A stretch of DNA of 64,000 bases from Candidatus Scalindua sp. GTDB lineage: Bacteria > Planctomycetota > Brocadiia > Brocadiales > Scalinduaceae. Every line of letters begins with the position of its first letter. Position 1 is the stretch's first letter. Positions 37,307-47,487 of this stretch are shown piece after piece. The translations under genes were made by a program, and so were the position numbers. Location: positions 1 through 64,000 of the forward strand of contig JAIQZU010000082.1 of the NCBI GenBank assembly GCA_021776915.1. The letters run 5' to 3'. The notes below the pieces were generated by a model. The model saw nothing but the letters and a program-made list of their open reading frames with translations, had not been told where the DNA came from and did no database searches.

Positions 37307-38602
37307 TTATTCAACTTTAAACTCTCCCTGCTTATGTTCATACTTAGGATTATCTAAGTCTGATATTCTTTCCATATATTCCGGCAATGGTATGTTATTG
37401 TACCAGTATCCGGTAACACGCGCCGTATTCATAAATATTACGAATAAACCAACAACCAAGCCGGCATAAACAGCGTAATGTATCTTCCTGCCATATCCCA
37501 GAAGCTTCATATCAAGAGTATCGTCTACAGGGCACGAATCAACACAATCGTAACATCCCAGACATTCCGGATTATAAACGGTATTCTTTTTCTCTACTTC
37601 AATATGTACCGGACAGGCAACAGTACATTTGCTGCAATCAATACATGTTTTCTTGTTTCTAACTATTCTAAACACACTGGCCCATCCTAAAACGCCAACC
37701 AGGGCACCATAAGGGCAAAAATATCTACACCAGTAATTCTTTGTGAAAAAGGAAAAGACGAAAATAATCGATAATATAATTGCTGCAAGCATAGACATAT
37801 CGGTAAAAAATTTCAGCATCCTGACATCTGCAACCTTCATAAATGGAACATTCGTAAACATTATTTCAAGCTGTTGCGCAGGCATCTTAATCACAATAGT
37901 AACTGCAAAAAAAGCGAGTATAGAATATTTCCATGCACGCGCAATAGAATCTTCCACACGTGCAGGCCATATTTTCCTTGGAAGAGCAAAAGGTATAATA
38001 ATGGCTGCAATCATAAGAGGATAAATAAACTTCATATTTGGCGAGCCGAATGATGCAAAACTTATAATATCAAGGAGCATCAAAGCAACTATCGGAGTAG
38101 AAATCATGCTGAGGCCGCATGTAAGTTTTACAGGAAATGCTTCTACCCAATATTTAACACCCTTATTGAACTTGGATTTTATGCGGTCTCCAATCCTCCA
38201 TGCCCATTCCGACATTGTACCGGCAGGGCATATCCAACTGCAAAAGCCCCTTTGAAAAAGAAAAGAGGTTAGCAATATTGCCGCAAAAATAATAAAGCCT
38301 GCCGGATGCAAAGGGTCAACCTTGCCAGTACCCAGAAAATACTTGAGACCCATAAAGGCTCCTATAGGCAAAAATGCCTCTACCCCTGGCGGCCTGGGTA
38401 CAAAGACAGTAGCACCGCCGGTTTCACAGTATCTTACAAATAAATAAAACATCCACCCTATGTATATTGTTAAAACAAAGAATGAAATCTGTGACATCCA
38501 TCTGAATCTTAGAGAAGTCATCCATGATAACGATTTACGTTTCTTCTTAGATACATTTGATGAGTCAGATTTCTGTATAGATTTCTCATTCTGTGAAGCC
38601 AA
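37307..38602 (-). CDS. NapH/NosR-type polyferredoxin membrane protein
   Basis: The 431-residue protein has six or seven helices. Two [4Fe-4S] ferredoxin motifs lie in the C-terminal half ('CIDCSKCTVACP', 'CLGCYDCVDSCP'). Membrane-side Cys pairs occur in 'FCSWICPAG' and 'WCRYFCPYG', as in NapH, NosR and FixG/CcoG relatives. These proteins pass electrons from quinol or reductant to periplasmic enzymes. The start is TTG at 38602, supported by GGAGGT five bases upstream. Partner genes are not adjacent. Confidence 0.88.
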   Translation of the reverse strand: MASQNEKSIQKSDSSNVSKKKRKSLSWMTSLRFRWMSQISFFVLTIYIGWMFYLFVRYCETGGATVFVPRPPGVEAFLPIGAFMGLKYFLGTGKVDPLHPAGFIIFAAILLTSFLFQRGFCSWICPAGTMSEWAWRIGDRIKSKFNKGVKYWVEAFPVKLTCGLSMISTPIVALMLLDIISFASFGSPNMKFIYPLMIAAIIIPFALPRKIWPARVEDSIARAWKYSILAFFAVTIVIKMPAQQLEIMFTNVPFMKVADVRMLKFFTDMSMLAAIILSIIFVFSFFTKNYWCRYFCPYGALVGVLGWASVFRIVRNKKTCIDCSKCTVACPVHIEVEKKNTVYNPECLGCYDCVDSCPVDDTLDMKLLGYGRKIHYAVYAGLVVGLFVIFMNTARVTGYWYNNIPLPEYMERISDLDNPKYEHKQGEFKVE

Positions 38603-38905
38603 GTCGCACCTCCATTCTTAATGATAAGCACGTAACCCATTAAAGTGCATACCAATGTAATATTTTTCTATTTTTACCATATTATTCACCTGTTTCCTGC
38701 TTAAAATATATCATAAGCCGTGACAAGGAAGTGTCAAGTATTTTGTTTAATTCACACTTTCACTCAAACAATCACTTGTTGATGAGAAACAAAGAGCATC
38801 ATTGTTCGGTTGTGTTCATGCATGATATTATAACTTGAGTTTATATAAAAAGCTGTTAGAATGAGTTCGTTAAATTCGATATTAACAATTATATACAGCC
38901 TTTAA
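38603..38905. promoter_or_regulatory. Divergent control region (polyferredoxin / ispG)
   Basis: This 303-bp A/T-rich gap lies between divergent genes. The GGAGGT ribosome site of the minus-strand gene is at its left end. No clear hairpin, palindrome or additional gene was found. Confidence 0.4.
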
Positions 38906-39955
38906 ATGTTAAATAGACGTAAAACAAGAACAGTCATGGTTGGTTCAGTAGCGATTGGTGGTAATGCACCAATCGCTATTCAATCAATGACAAATACTCA
39001 CACAGACGACATCGAGGCAACAGTAAAGCAGATCCACGAACTGGAAGCACTTAAGTGCAATATTATCAGGGTTGCAGTTCCTGATGTTAAAACAGTAAAA
39101 TGCCTTGGTGAAATCAAAAAGAGGATAAACATACCACTGGTCGCAGACATACATTTTGGACATAATCTAGCCATAGAAGCCATCAAACAAGGTGTAGACA
39201 AAATTCGTATCAATCCCGGCAATATGAAAAAGAAAGATAAGCTGGAGGAAATTGTACACCTTGCAAAGGACAAAGGTATCCCCATTCGAATAGGAGTTAA
39301 TTCCGGTTCTATCAGAAGCAATGATGGACATGAAGAGGATCTTGTCGAATTAATGGTTAAGACAACATTAAGATATTGTGAACATTTCGAGTCATTGGGT
39401 TTTAAGGATATAATTGTCTCATTGAAGGCATCGGATGTACAGAAAACAATGGATGCATACAGGTCTATAGCGAAACAATGTGACTATCCCCTGCATCTCG
39501 GTATTACGGCTGCAGGCGCACCGGATGACGCAATAATAAAATCCGCAATCGGTATTGGGGGTATGCTTTCAGAAGGAATTGGAGATACGCTGAGAGTCTC
39601 TTTTACAGGCCCTCCTCATCAGGAAGTAATGGCAGGTTATAAGATTCTGGAAGCGCTTGGACTATCGAAAAGAACGGACGCAGAAATAATATCGTGTCCC
39701 ACCTGTGGGCGCTGCGAAATAGATCTTCTGAACATTGTTAATGAAGTAAAGAAGAGGCTCCCTTCTCAAAAAAGATCTGTACAGATTGCCGTTATGGGAT
39801 GTATTGTTAACGGCCCCGGAGAGGCGATGGAGGCAGACATAGGGATTGCCGGCGGAAAAGGCGTCGGCTTTTTATTTAAAAAAGGCGAAAAAATAAGAAA
39901 GATTCCAGAAAGTGAAATGGTTTCTACATTGCTGGAAGAAATCGAAACGATATAA
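38906..39955 (+). CDS. ispG: 4-hydroxy-3-methylbut-2-enyl diphosphate synthase
   Basis: The 349-residue protein is the short bacterial form of IspG (GcpE). The TIM-barrel half carries 'VADIHFGHNLAIEA' and 'RINPGN'. The [4Fe-4S] Cys residues lie in 'CPTCGRCEIDLLN' and 'MGCIVNGPGEAMEADIG'. It converts MEcPP to HMBPP in the DXP pathway. Two bases separate it from dxr. Confidence 0.97.
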   Translation: MLNRRKTRTVMVGSVAIGGNAPIAIQSMTNTHTDDIEATVKQIHELEALKCNIIRVAVPDVKTVKCLGEIKKRINIPLVADIHFGHNLAIEAIKQGVDKIRINPGNMKKKDKLEEIVHLAKDKGIPIRIGVNSGSIRSNDGHEEDLVELMVKTTLRYCEHFESLGFKDIIVSLKASDVQKTMDAYRSIAKQCDYPLHLGITAAGAPDDAIIKSAIGIGGMLSEGIGDTLRVSFTGPPHQEVMAGYKILEALGLSKRTDAEIISCPTCGRCEIDLLNIVNEVKKRLPSQKRSVQIAVMGCIVNGPGEAMEADIGIAGGKGVGFLFKKGEKIRKIPESEMVSTLLEEIETI

Positions 39956-39957
39956 AT

Positions 39958-41106
39958 ATGAAGAATGTCGTCATCCTCGGATCAACCGGTTCAATAGGTA
40001 AAAGTGCTCTGGACGTTATAAGAAACCTGAAGCATAAATATAAGGTTGTGGCATTGTCGGCAAATTCACAATGGGAATTATTATCGAAACAGGTTAACGA
40101 GTTTAAGCCGGAAAGTGTATCACTTGCGGATGAAAGATGTGTAGAGTCACTAAGAAATAGCCTATCAGGCAATACTGTACAAATTCTTAATGGCAAAGAC
40201 AGTGTCAGGGAGATGGTTTCCAAAGAAAATGTAGACATAGTCCTTTCGGCTATAGTGGGAGCAGCAGGACTTCCTGCTGCTATTGAAGTAGTTAAAAACA
40301 GAAAAACCCTCGCCCTGGCAAATAAAGAAGCTTTAGTTATGGCGGGTGGGTTGATTATGCCTATGGCAAAAGAGAATGGTACGAGCATCATCCCTGTTGA
40401 TAGCGAACACAGTGCAGTGCTTCAGGCATTAAGGGCAGGACATCGTGATGAGGTAAAAAAAATTATAATTACGGCCTCCGGAGGGCCGTTTCGCAATCAC
40501 CAGAAGGAGAAGCTGTCGGAAGTCACAAGAGAAGAAGCACTAAACCACCCAACATGGAACATGGGGAAGAAAATAACAATTGACTCCGCAACATTGATGA
40601 ATAAAGCCCTTGAAGTAATTGAAGCAAAATGGCTTTTTGGCCTGGACGCTACTCAGATAGAGGTGGTCATACACCCTGAGTCAATAATCCATTCGCTTGT
40701 AGAGTTCTGTGACGGTTCTGTCATCGCACAAATGGGATTACCTGATATGAAGGTGCCTATACAATTCGCACTGACATACCCTGACAGAGAAAACGGCAAT
40801 GTCAAATCACTTGACCTTGCAAAGCTGGGCACTCTTAATTTCCAAAAGCCGGATATGGACAAATTCCCGGCATTAAGATTAGGATACGAAGTAGTTGAAA
40901 AAGGCGGTACTATGGGCGCTACATTTAACGCAGCAAACGAAGTAGCTGTCCAGGCATTTTTAGATAATAAAATCAAATTTACAGATATCACAAAGGCGGT
41001 AGAACACGTTATGAAAGAACATAATTTTATAAATGACCCCACTTTACAGGATATCATAGATGCGGACGAATACGCTCGCAAGGAGACGAAAACATGCCTA
41101 TCATAG
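39958..41106 (+). CDS. dxr: 1-deoxy-D-xylulose-5-phosphate reductoisomerase
   Basis: The 382-residue protein has the NADPH motif 'GSTGSIGKSALDVIR', the active-site 'ANKEALVMAGG' and 'PVDSEHSAV', and the flexible loop 'NHPTWNMGKKITIDSATLMNKALEVIEA'-type segment. It makes MEP from DXP, two steps before the CDP-linked steps and upstream of IspG. It overlaps rseP by 13 bp. Confidence 0.97.
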   Translation: MKNVVILGSTGSIGKSALDVIRNLKHKYKVVALSANSQWELLSKQVNEFKPESVSLADERCVESLRNSLSGNTVQILNGKDSVREMVSKENVDIVLSAIVGAAGLPAAIEVVKNRKTLALANKEALVMAGGLIMPMAKENGTSIIPVDSEHSAVLQALRAGHRDEVKKIIITASGGPFRNHQKEKLSEVTREEALNHPTWNMGKKITIDSATLMNKALEVIEAKWLFGLDATQIEVVIHPESIIHSLVEFCDGSVIAQMGLPDMKVPIQFALTYPDRENGNVKSLDLAKLGTLNFQKPDMDKFPALRLGYEVVEKGGTMGATFNAANEVAVQAFLDNKIKFTDITKAVEHVMKEHNFINDPTLQDIIDADEYARKETKTCLS

Positions 41107-42908
41107 GAATATCATCTAACATTGTTCTAGTAATAATTGGTATAGGTTTACTTATTTTTGTTCATGAGCTTGGACACTTTTTAGTGGCCAAAAAGATTGG
41201 TGTAAGAGTACACGCATTCTCACTTGGATTTGGCCCTGCAATCTTCAGAAAGCAAATAGGTGAAACAGATTACAGGATTTCACTCATCCCATTAGGAGGT
41301 TACGTAAAACTAGCAGGAGAGCAAAGAGAGGAATCGAACACGGGTGAAGAATGGGAATTTATGTCTAAAAAGCCATGGCAACGTGCCGCAGTACTCATAG
41401 CAGGTGTCTCTTGCAATACAATTTTAGCGTTTGTTGCCTTTATCATTGCTTTCAGGGTCGGAGTCCCTTTCATTACCCCGGAAATAGGACGTACAATGCC
41501 GGGATGGCCTGCCTGGGAAGCCGGCATAAGACCGGGCGACAAAATTGTCAAGATAAATAACGTCTCCGATCCTGATTTTGAAGATATCTTCATTTCAGTA
41601 GCGCTTAATGGTTCTCCTGAAGGCATTAATATGGAGATCGAAAGAGACGATCATGTATTCAACGTAAATGTTGTGCCAAGATATGACCCTTCAGTTGGTA
41701 TCCAACGTATAGGAATCGCACCGGCAACCACTCTGGAGGTACACAAGATTTTTGCTATAAAGAACTCAGATGCACCTGCTCAGAATTCTGGATTGCAGGT
41801 TAAAGATAAGATACTGGAAGTCAACGGTAAAAAGATCACTACAGAAGATGATTTTAGAGAGATAGAACAGACAAACCCAGGCAAAGAGGTTATCCTTACC
41901 GTATTACGCAATGATACAATAGTAGACTTAAAGGTTACTCCATCAGTTGTCTCCAGATGGATGATAGGGCTTTCATGTGCTACAACAAAGCTTGATGGCG
42001 TAAAGCAGGATAGCCTGGGACATTCACTGGGACTGCAAAAAGGAGATAAGATAGTTAAAGTAAACTCGCAGGAGGTTCAAGGCTTTACAGAATTAATAAA
42101 CACAATAAATGATTCACCAGATGGAATAGTCACATTACAGGTTGCAAGAGGCAATAACACAAAATACATAAAATTAACAAAATCCGGAGAAGAAACAGTA
42201 AAGGAATTAGCAGAAGGCATCTTCCCTCACTATGGATTGATAGTAGATTCAACGGTAGAAGGTTTTCCTGCTGAAAAAATTGGCATAAAACCCGGCGATA
42301 CTATCACATCAATTGGAGGAGAAAATGTTTCAGAATGGAATCAGCTATTAACATTAGTTACCGCCAGTCAGGGCAAACAATTTGAGATCTCGTGGATGCA
42401 CAATTACGAAACGATCACCAAGACAATTATACCTAAGAAAAACGAAAAAAATGCACAGGGATTGCTAGGGATTAAGTTCAAAGAAAAAAAGATAATACGA
42501 AAATATGGCTTAGCCAAATCATGTATTGTGGGTACGCATAAAACGATAGTGAATATCAAAAGAATCTACATGACCATACAGGGATTTGTATCTAAGAAAT
42601 TATCAACAAAGGCATTAGGAGGCCCTGTACTTATCGCTCAGGCCTCTTATGAATCTGCAAAATCCGGGATTGGCAAGCTCATGTATTTCATGGCTATCAT
42701 CAGCATTAACCTGGCTGTCATCAATATACTTCCTATCCCTGTACTGGATGGTGGACATCTTCTGTTCCTTGGTATTGAAAAAATCAAGGGTTCTCCCATA
42801 AGTGAAAAAACAATGGCAATTGCAAACTACATCGGCTTGGGATTAATACTCTCCCTTATGATCTATGCTACCAAGAATGACATCATGAGGCTTTTTAATA
42901 TACTCTGA
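41094..42908 (+). CDS. rseP: Site-2 metalloprotease RseP with four PDZ-like domains
   Basis: The 604-residue intramembrane protease has HELGH (His24, Glu25, His28) and the second metal-binding motif 'LDGG' (about residues 551-554). Between them lie four PDZ-like units near residues 125-195, 205-285, 290-365 and 380-450, each with a 'G-KVNGDKIL-VNG'-type core. E. coli RseP (450 residues) has two. It cleaves membrane anti-sigma factors. The start overlaps dxr, so it shares the ispG-dxr operon, a common bacterial arrangement. Confidence 0.93.
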   Translation: MPIIGISSNIVLVIIGIGLLIFVHELGHFLVAKKIGVRVHAFSLGFGPAIFRKQIGETDYRISLIPLGGYVKLAGEQREESNTGEEWEFMSKKPWQRAAVLIAGVSCNTILAFVAFIIAFRVGVPFITPEIGRTMPGWPAWEAGIRPGDKIVKINNVSDPDFEDIFISVALNGSPEGINMEIERDDHVFNVNVVPRYDPSVGIQRIGIAPATTLEVHKIFAIKNSDAPAQNSGLQVKDKILEVNGKKITTEDDFREIEQTNPGKEVILTVLRNDTIVDLKVTPSVVSRWMIGLSCATTKLDGVKQDSLGHSLGLQKGDKIVKVNSQEVQGFTELINTINDSPDGIVTLQVARGNNTKYIKLTKSGEETVKELAEGIFPHYGLIVDSTVEGFPAEKIGIKPGDTITSIGGENVSEWNQLLTLVTASQGKQFEISWMHNYETITKTIIPKKNEKNAQGLLGIKFKEKKIIRKYGLAKSCIVGTHKTIVNIKRIYMTIQGFVSKKLSTKALGGPVLIAQASYESAKSGIGKLMYFMAIISINLAVINILPIPVLDGGHLLFLGIEKIKGSPISEKTMAIANYIGLGLILSLMIYATKNDIMRLFNIL

Positions 42909-42939
42909 TCCCCCTGATTCCACATTTATTAAAGGGGGA
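42909..42939. terminator. Bidirectional terminator between rseP and the DUF374 gene
   Basis: TCCCCCT (42909-42915) pairs with AGGGGGA (42933-42939) across a 17-base loop, in the 44-bp gap between convergent genes. Confidence 0.65.
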
Positions 42940-42952
42940 GGACAGAAAAATC

Positions 42953-43612
42953 TTATATGTCATCAACCATGCGTTCTGTCTCATTTCCCAGCTTAACAAG
43001 CACCCTCTCCAATGATGACCGGTACTCCTCCACATCAGACTTTTCCAGTTTAGGCGGTACCATAATATGCTCTCCATAAAAAATTCTCGCCTTAGAAAAA
43101 GGCTTGGGTATGCAAAACCTGTCCCAGCTTGGAAGTTCCCAATACTTTGCCATATATATCATCATCGGAATTATGGGATATTGTGTCTTCTGCCCTAATA
43201 GTATTGCTCCTGATTGAGCAACAAATCTGGGGCCTTTCGGACCGTCTGGCGTTATTGCCAAAGATATCGATTCCTCTTTTATCTTCTTTATCATTTTTAG
43301 CAACGCCTTTGCACCTCCCCTGGTTGTAGACCCCCTGGCAACACTGTAGCCTAACCTCTGAACAATCTGTGCAATATATTCACCATCACGATGCTGGCTT
43401 ATCAAAACCTTTACATTACGTCGTCTGCCTACGTAAGCCGGAAGCAGCATATGCGCATGCCAGAACGCGTATATCGCATGTTTACCCTGACGCTCCAGGT
43501 TTCGTGAATAACCACCCGGAATTTCTTTAATACTCATTGTACTAAACAAAAGTCTGATAAAAATCGAGCCAAAAATACCTACTAAGAAATACTTAATGCT
43601 TTGCAAATTCAT
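42953..43612 (-). CDS. DUF374 family acyltransferase (LPLAT superfamily)
   Basis: The 219-residue protein has an N-terminal helix and the DUF374/LPLAT pattern: 'YAFWHAHMLLPAY' (replacing the usual H-x4-D), 'STTRGGAKALL' and 'TPDGPKGPRFVAQSGAI'. It may transfer acyl chains to lipid A-like or phospholipid acceptors. It is convergent with rseP and probably co-transcribed with the upstream DUF2851 gene. Confidence 0.82.
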   Translation of the reverse strand: MNLQSIKYFLVGIFGSIFIRLLFSTMSIKEIPGGYSRNLERQGKHAIYAFWHAHMLLPAYVGRRRNVKVLISQHRDGEYIAQIVQRLGYSVARGSTTRGGAKALLKMIKKIKEESISLAITPDGPKGPRFVAQSGAILLGQKTQYPIIPMMIYMAKYWELPSWDRFCIPKPFSKARIFYGEHIMVPPKLEKSDVEEYRSSLERVLVKLGNETERMVDDI

Positions 43613-43656
43613 TCTCTTTTCACCGTGTCCTTGTGTGATTCCTTTATTAAAATAAC

Positions 43657-45279
43657 CTATACCATTGAATTAATTGACTGCAAAAGTACACATCTTTTGC
43701 ATGCAATATCATCACTTTCGCAAAAATCCTTAAATACCTGCAAAAGCCCCTGCTGGCGCCTTGCCGTGTTCACGACGTCTTCTTTCTGTGTATCTTTTCC
43801 CAGGATTCTATAGTTCATAAACCTCGTAATATTATTAGGCGATAATTTTGAATGCAGCTTATAAGCCTTAAACAACCTCTCCTCTAATACCGCATCGTCC
43901 ATTTTTCGTGCGTATGCCAGTAATACCGGAATAATTATGTTAATGAATATGACTGAAGACCGTTCCCTGCCAATCAATCTTCCCCTGATTTTCAACCTTC
44001 TCCCTCCAAATATATAGTAATAGGACCAGTATTCATCGTATAGCTCTAAAAGAATAGACTCTGTATTTCTAATGATAGCCTTAATTCCTGCTATTCCACT
44101 CTTGCTATTATTTCTCTGCTCAAAAGACTTTAAAATCACTCTGAATATCCCAGTCTCAAAGTTTTCTGCAAGGAGACTGCTGATCGCAGCAATCCTCCTT
44201 GTCGGATAATTACCAGGCCTGGAATATTTAAAACTCCATAACCTTCCATCCATCGGTTTATTTTCAATATCATTTTTGATTACTGACCATATCTGTTCAA
44301 CTTCCTTGATATAATCAAGAGAAAGGCTATCCTTAGCGCTTGCGTATCTGGGTAACTGGCTGGGCAAAAGTCCAGACATACCAAATAACAGTGCCTGTAT
44401 CTTTCGGCTTCTTTCCTGTATGGAAACATCCGATGGTATTAAACTTTTTATCTCATTTATTGAGGCAATAGTCCCCAAATGTTTGAACTGCTCTTTATTA
44501 TTCTTATAGCCAAGTGATTCCATAATTGCTTCATACAGAACCTGCTCGAATGTCTGCGTGTTCAAGCGTTTCCTAAATCTGCCGGCCTTAACCAATATCC
44601 TTTCATCACCTGCATAATCAAGAAAGTACCCAACCCATTTGTCATCAAGTGAAATTGCGCTCAGTCTCTTCTGGCAAGGCCCGGCATTAGCGCTGCCGGT
44701 GTGTGGATAGTTCTCGATATCGATCATATCGGAAAGTTTGTCCAATCTATATTTCAAGTAATTATAAAGCTCTAACTGAGGGACCAGCCGGTTCTTTAAT
44801 TTAACATATTTATTCTTCCTGTCATTCCACATAAAGACGTGCAGACACACACCTTCATACTCCTTTTGTTTACTGTGTCCATGGCGCACCCAATCACCCG
44901 AACAGACATGTATTTCAACGTCCCCTTTTACAACACCCTTTCCTTCTAAAAGAATTTCAGCGTCTTTGAAATCGGGGCCTTCTTCCAGATTCCACAGGCC
45001 GGATGAAATAACCTCCATCCTTAATCCATCCTCAGTATACATTTTGTCCTTTTTAAAAAGCTGTTCAGACCATATGCATTTTACTAACTGCTCCTTAATT
45101 TTCTTACCATTTACACTATACTGAAGGTCTCCATCTTCTTTAATGCTGCAAAATCGTCTGACAAGTTCACGATAATGTAACGTACAGAAATTATCAGCAT
45201 AGTCCTTCTTTTCAAGCATGATTCTTTTCCCGGCTATAGTGACTTTACCACAAACGTCTACGCATATTTCGAGTGGCAT
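43657..45279 (-). CDS. DUF2851 family protein
   Basis: The 540-residue soluble protein carries the DUF2851 hallmark 'LWNLEEGPDFKDAEIL', 'KGDVEIHVCSGDWVRHGH' and 'VCLHVFMW'. The function of the family is unknown; the conserved Asp/Glu/His pattern recalls nuclease-like folds, but that is only a hint. The ATG at 45219 is an alternative start. It begins 5 bp after the VanZ-like gene stop. Confidence 0.85.
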   Translation of the reverse strand: MPLEICVDVCGKVTIAGKRIMLEKKDYADNFCTLHYRELVRRFCSIKEDGDLQYSVNGKKIKEQLVKCIWSEQLFKKDKMYTEDGLRMEVISSGLWNLEEGPDFKDAEILLEGKGVVKGDVEIHVCSGDWVRHGHSKQKEYEGVCLHVFMWNDRKNKYVKLKNRLVPQLELYNYLKYRLDKLSDMIDIENYPHTGSANAGPCQKRLSAISLDDKWVGYFLDYAGDERILVKAGRFRKRLNTQTFEQVLYEAIMESLGYKNNKEQFKHLGTIASINEIKSLIPSDVSIQERSRKIQALLFGMSGLLPSQLPRYASAKDSLSLDYIKEVEQIWSVIKNDIENKPMDGRLWSFKYSRPGNYPTRRIAAISSLLAENFETGIFRVILKSFEQRNNSKSGIAGIKAIIRNTESILLELYDEYWSYYYIFGGRRLKIRGRLIGRERSSVIFINIIIPVLLAYARKMDDAVLEERLFKAYKLHSKLSPNNITRFMNYRILGKDTQKEDVVNTARRQQGLLQVFKDFCESDDIACKRCVLLQSINSMV

Positions 45280-45284
45280 ATTTG

Positions 45285-45875
45285 TTATGAACTATCTGTA
45301 TGATCAACCAACACAACTTTCCTCTTACTTATCACCATCGCTATTAACAACTGTACCAATATACCTGCAGTCCCATTCATTATTATATCTCTTATATCAA
45401 AGACCCTATTAGGTAATAACCACTGAATTCCCTCATCAATAGCCCCAAAAACAAATACTATAATTGACGAGAAAATATATATAGATACATTATTTATGTC
45501 ATGCGTAAGAGCCAGATAAATCAAGGCACTTAGAACTCCGTATTCAATATAATGCACCTGCTCCTCTGGCAGTTCAAGAATATAGATAACAAGCCCGTAC
45601 AAACAACTTATAAATGAAAACCACAAATATTGGCTCACGCTATAACGTTCACGGTTACTAATGATATGAGCTAAGACAAGAGATAATATTATAAGAAACA
45701 TTATACCAACACTCAGGTTCAGGTAGCCCTTTAAGGTCATCTTCAAGAAATTCAGGATAGGCCTCATTATGTAAAGTGTCGAGTAAATGAGCGTAACGTA
45801 ACAGGCTATCAAAGACCATAAGAACGTCTTGTTTTGGAACCATTTACTATACTTTTTCGTACTATGTATATACAT
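45285..45875 (-). CDS. VanZ-like membrane protein
   Basis: The 196-residue protein has five or six helices and the VanZ-type C-terminal motif 'DEGIQWLLPNRVFDIRDIIMNGTAG'. VanZ-like proteins confer mild glycopeptide tolerance in some species; most have no known role. It is the first gene of the VanZ-DUF2851-DUF374 run. Confidence 0.75.
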   Translation of the reverse strand: MYIHSTKKYSKWFQNKTFLWSLIACYVTLIYSTLYIMRPILNFLKMTLKGYLNLSVGIMFLIILSLVLAHIISNRERYSVSQYLWFSFISCLYGLVIYILELPEEQVHYIEYGVLSALIYLALTHDINNVSIYIFSSIIVFVFGAIDEGIQWLLPNRVFDIRDIIMNGTAGILVQLLIAMVISKRKVVLVDHTDSS

Positions 45876-46587
45876 TTAAGCAAAAGGTAATAAAATCAAA
45901 TACTAAAATCAAGGTAATAGTTCACCGCTTAGCAAAGCTCGCAAAGTTATTATTTTCTAAAAGTAAGTGATGAAAATTGCTGAACAATCCTGAAATTATG
46001 TTGTTTTAAATTTTTCCAAAGTTTTCTTGCGTTCTGCGCTCTTGCGGTGCGCTAGACTGTGACAAATCAAGCAGTTTAATTTGCACGTATGAATCGGGGT
46101 TCCATTTCGAAACGGCACGGGCGGGAAAAAACGTAAACCCGTACAACAAAATTTCGGATAGACACTGAAATGAAGTGCATTGGTGCATCGGCGATGCTAT
46201 TAACCTCGAAAGTATTATTTCTGTGTCATTTCGTGCCCGCCCGGACAGGTCGTTCGGACAGGTATTTCGTAGACTCTTTTGAAATTCGAGGACAGTAAAT
46301 TAATCAATAAAAAAAGAGGGCAATAAATATCCACCACCCTCTTTGACTGAGACATTATCGATAATTCAAACTGGTGCTATTACTGTCATAACATTTTTAG
46401 TCTCTATCTAACGACGTGGCAAATTTCATGGCTGAAAAAGAAAGATTGATATTCAGGAGAGGATTATAAACTCAGGAGTAAACGGCACAAGTATCATTAA
46501 AGGGTAATGGACAGTAGCTTTTAACCAATTACTTTTTGAGTAGGTTAACTTGCAACTGAAGAAACTGTAGATATCATGATGCCCATG
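45876..46587. other. 712-bp region without a supported gene
   Basis: The stretch 46020-46280 is GC-richer and holds several short related segments (GCACGGGCGGG, GTGCCCGCCCGG, CGTTCGGACAGG) like decayed palindromic repeats. An 8-bp stem (AAAGAGGG/CCCTCTTT) lies at 46313-46344. A short minus-strand frame at 46006-46188 has no ribosome site and was not accepted. Confidence 0.5.
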
Positions 46588-46773
46588 CTAAAATAAATAC
46601 ATAGTAGAAAAATCCATAATGGGCTTATAGAGAACAACCAGGACAATAAAGATACATGTGTAAACTAAGGCCATCTCATTTGTCAATGGAAGAATCCCTA
46701 ATTGTGCTAAAAGTCTTCTTAGAAACGGTTTCTTTTTTTGTTTCCTTTTACGGTACTTATTATCGACAGGCAT
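46588..46773 (-). CDS. Small basic single-helix membrane protein, hypothetical
   Basis: The 61-residue frame starts with a cluster of Lys/Arg (residues 6-20) followed by a hydrophobic helix (residues 36-50). This is a plausible small membrane protein with a positively charged cytoplasmic head. The ribosome site is poor (only AGAAA). No family was recognised. Confidence 0.4.
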   Translation of the reverse strand: MPVDNKYRKRKQKKKPFLRRLLAQLGILPLTNEMALVYTCIFIVLVVLYKPIMDFSTMYLF

Positions 46774-46917
46774 TGATTTCTACTTGTTATGAAAGAAAAA
46801 ATAGTTGTAAAAGCTATATCTATAATAATCGGTTAATATCTTTATAACTTTAGTCAAATTCAGTCTATACCGCATACAATAAAGCAAGTACGAAACTGAT
46901 CATACAATCAACCATTT

Positions 46918-47112
46918 TTAGCTATGCAAAGCAGATGCAGTCCCTTTTACCAAACCACTTATTTGATTTCTAACTTTTCGAGTATTTTCCATGTATCTGA
47001 AGTGTAGTTTCTGTTCATATCCATTGTTTATATTTCCACCTTTAATGATTGTTAACATAAATAATATACACAATGCCCAAACTATAAATCCGACTATAAA
47101 CCAGAGAACCAT
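46918..47112 (-). CDS. Small membrane protein, hypothetical
   Basis: The 64-residue protein has an N-terminal helix (residues 2-24) and a polar tail with a basic-aromatic stretch. A very strong Shine-Dalgarno (AGGAGGTGGGAG) lies directly upstream of the ATG, which makes it a likely real gene. It is divergent from nothing obvious; no family was recognised. Confidence 0.65.
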   Translation of the reverse strand: MVLWFIVGFIVWALCILFMLTIIKGGNINNGYEQKLHFRYMENTRKVRNQISGLVKGTASALHS

Positions 47113-47487
47113 TTTCTCCCACCTCCTGACTTAAAACTTGCAATTTACTAGTTGAAAAATGTTATATTAATTGCACATTTAATGCTTAATTCGCAACAAC
47201 CGTACCATTTCTTCACTTATTGCATGCAATATCATTCCAAAATACCACACTTTCGAGACAATGCCTGTAACACCTTGCTACCGTATTGCTTACGAATGCC
47301 ACCCTATCAGATTATTGCTTCCGGCTGTTACTTCTCTAAAAACAGCCTTCAACATTTAGCTTAAAAGTGTCCATTAATTCATCAATTGCCATGTTTAATT
47401 CAAAGGTGTACGATGGAATATAAACTGCAGGCCTGACATGCCTTTTGGCGGAGGGAGATGTGGTTCGTGGTAAAGAAGGTTCACCAT
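47113..47487. other. 375-bp region without a supported gene
   Basis: Apart from the ribosome site of the small membrane protein at its left end, the region holds no clear gene, hairpin or repeat. A short plus-strand frame (47152-47364) has no ribosome site. Confidence 0.4.

Noticed and set aside
46006-46188. A short minus-strand open frame of 60 residues
   Set aside because: It lies in a stretch of decayed GC-rich repeats, has no suitable ribosome site and low protein-like character.
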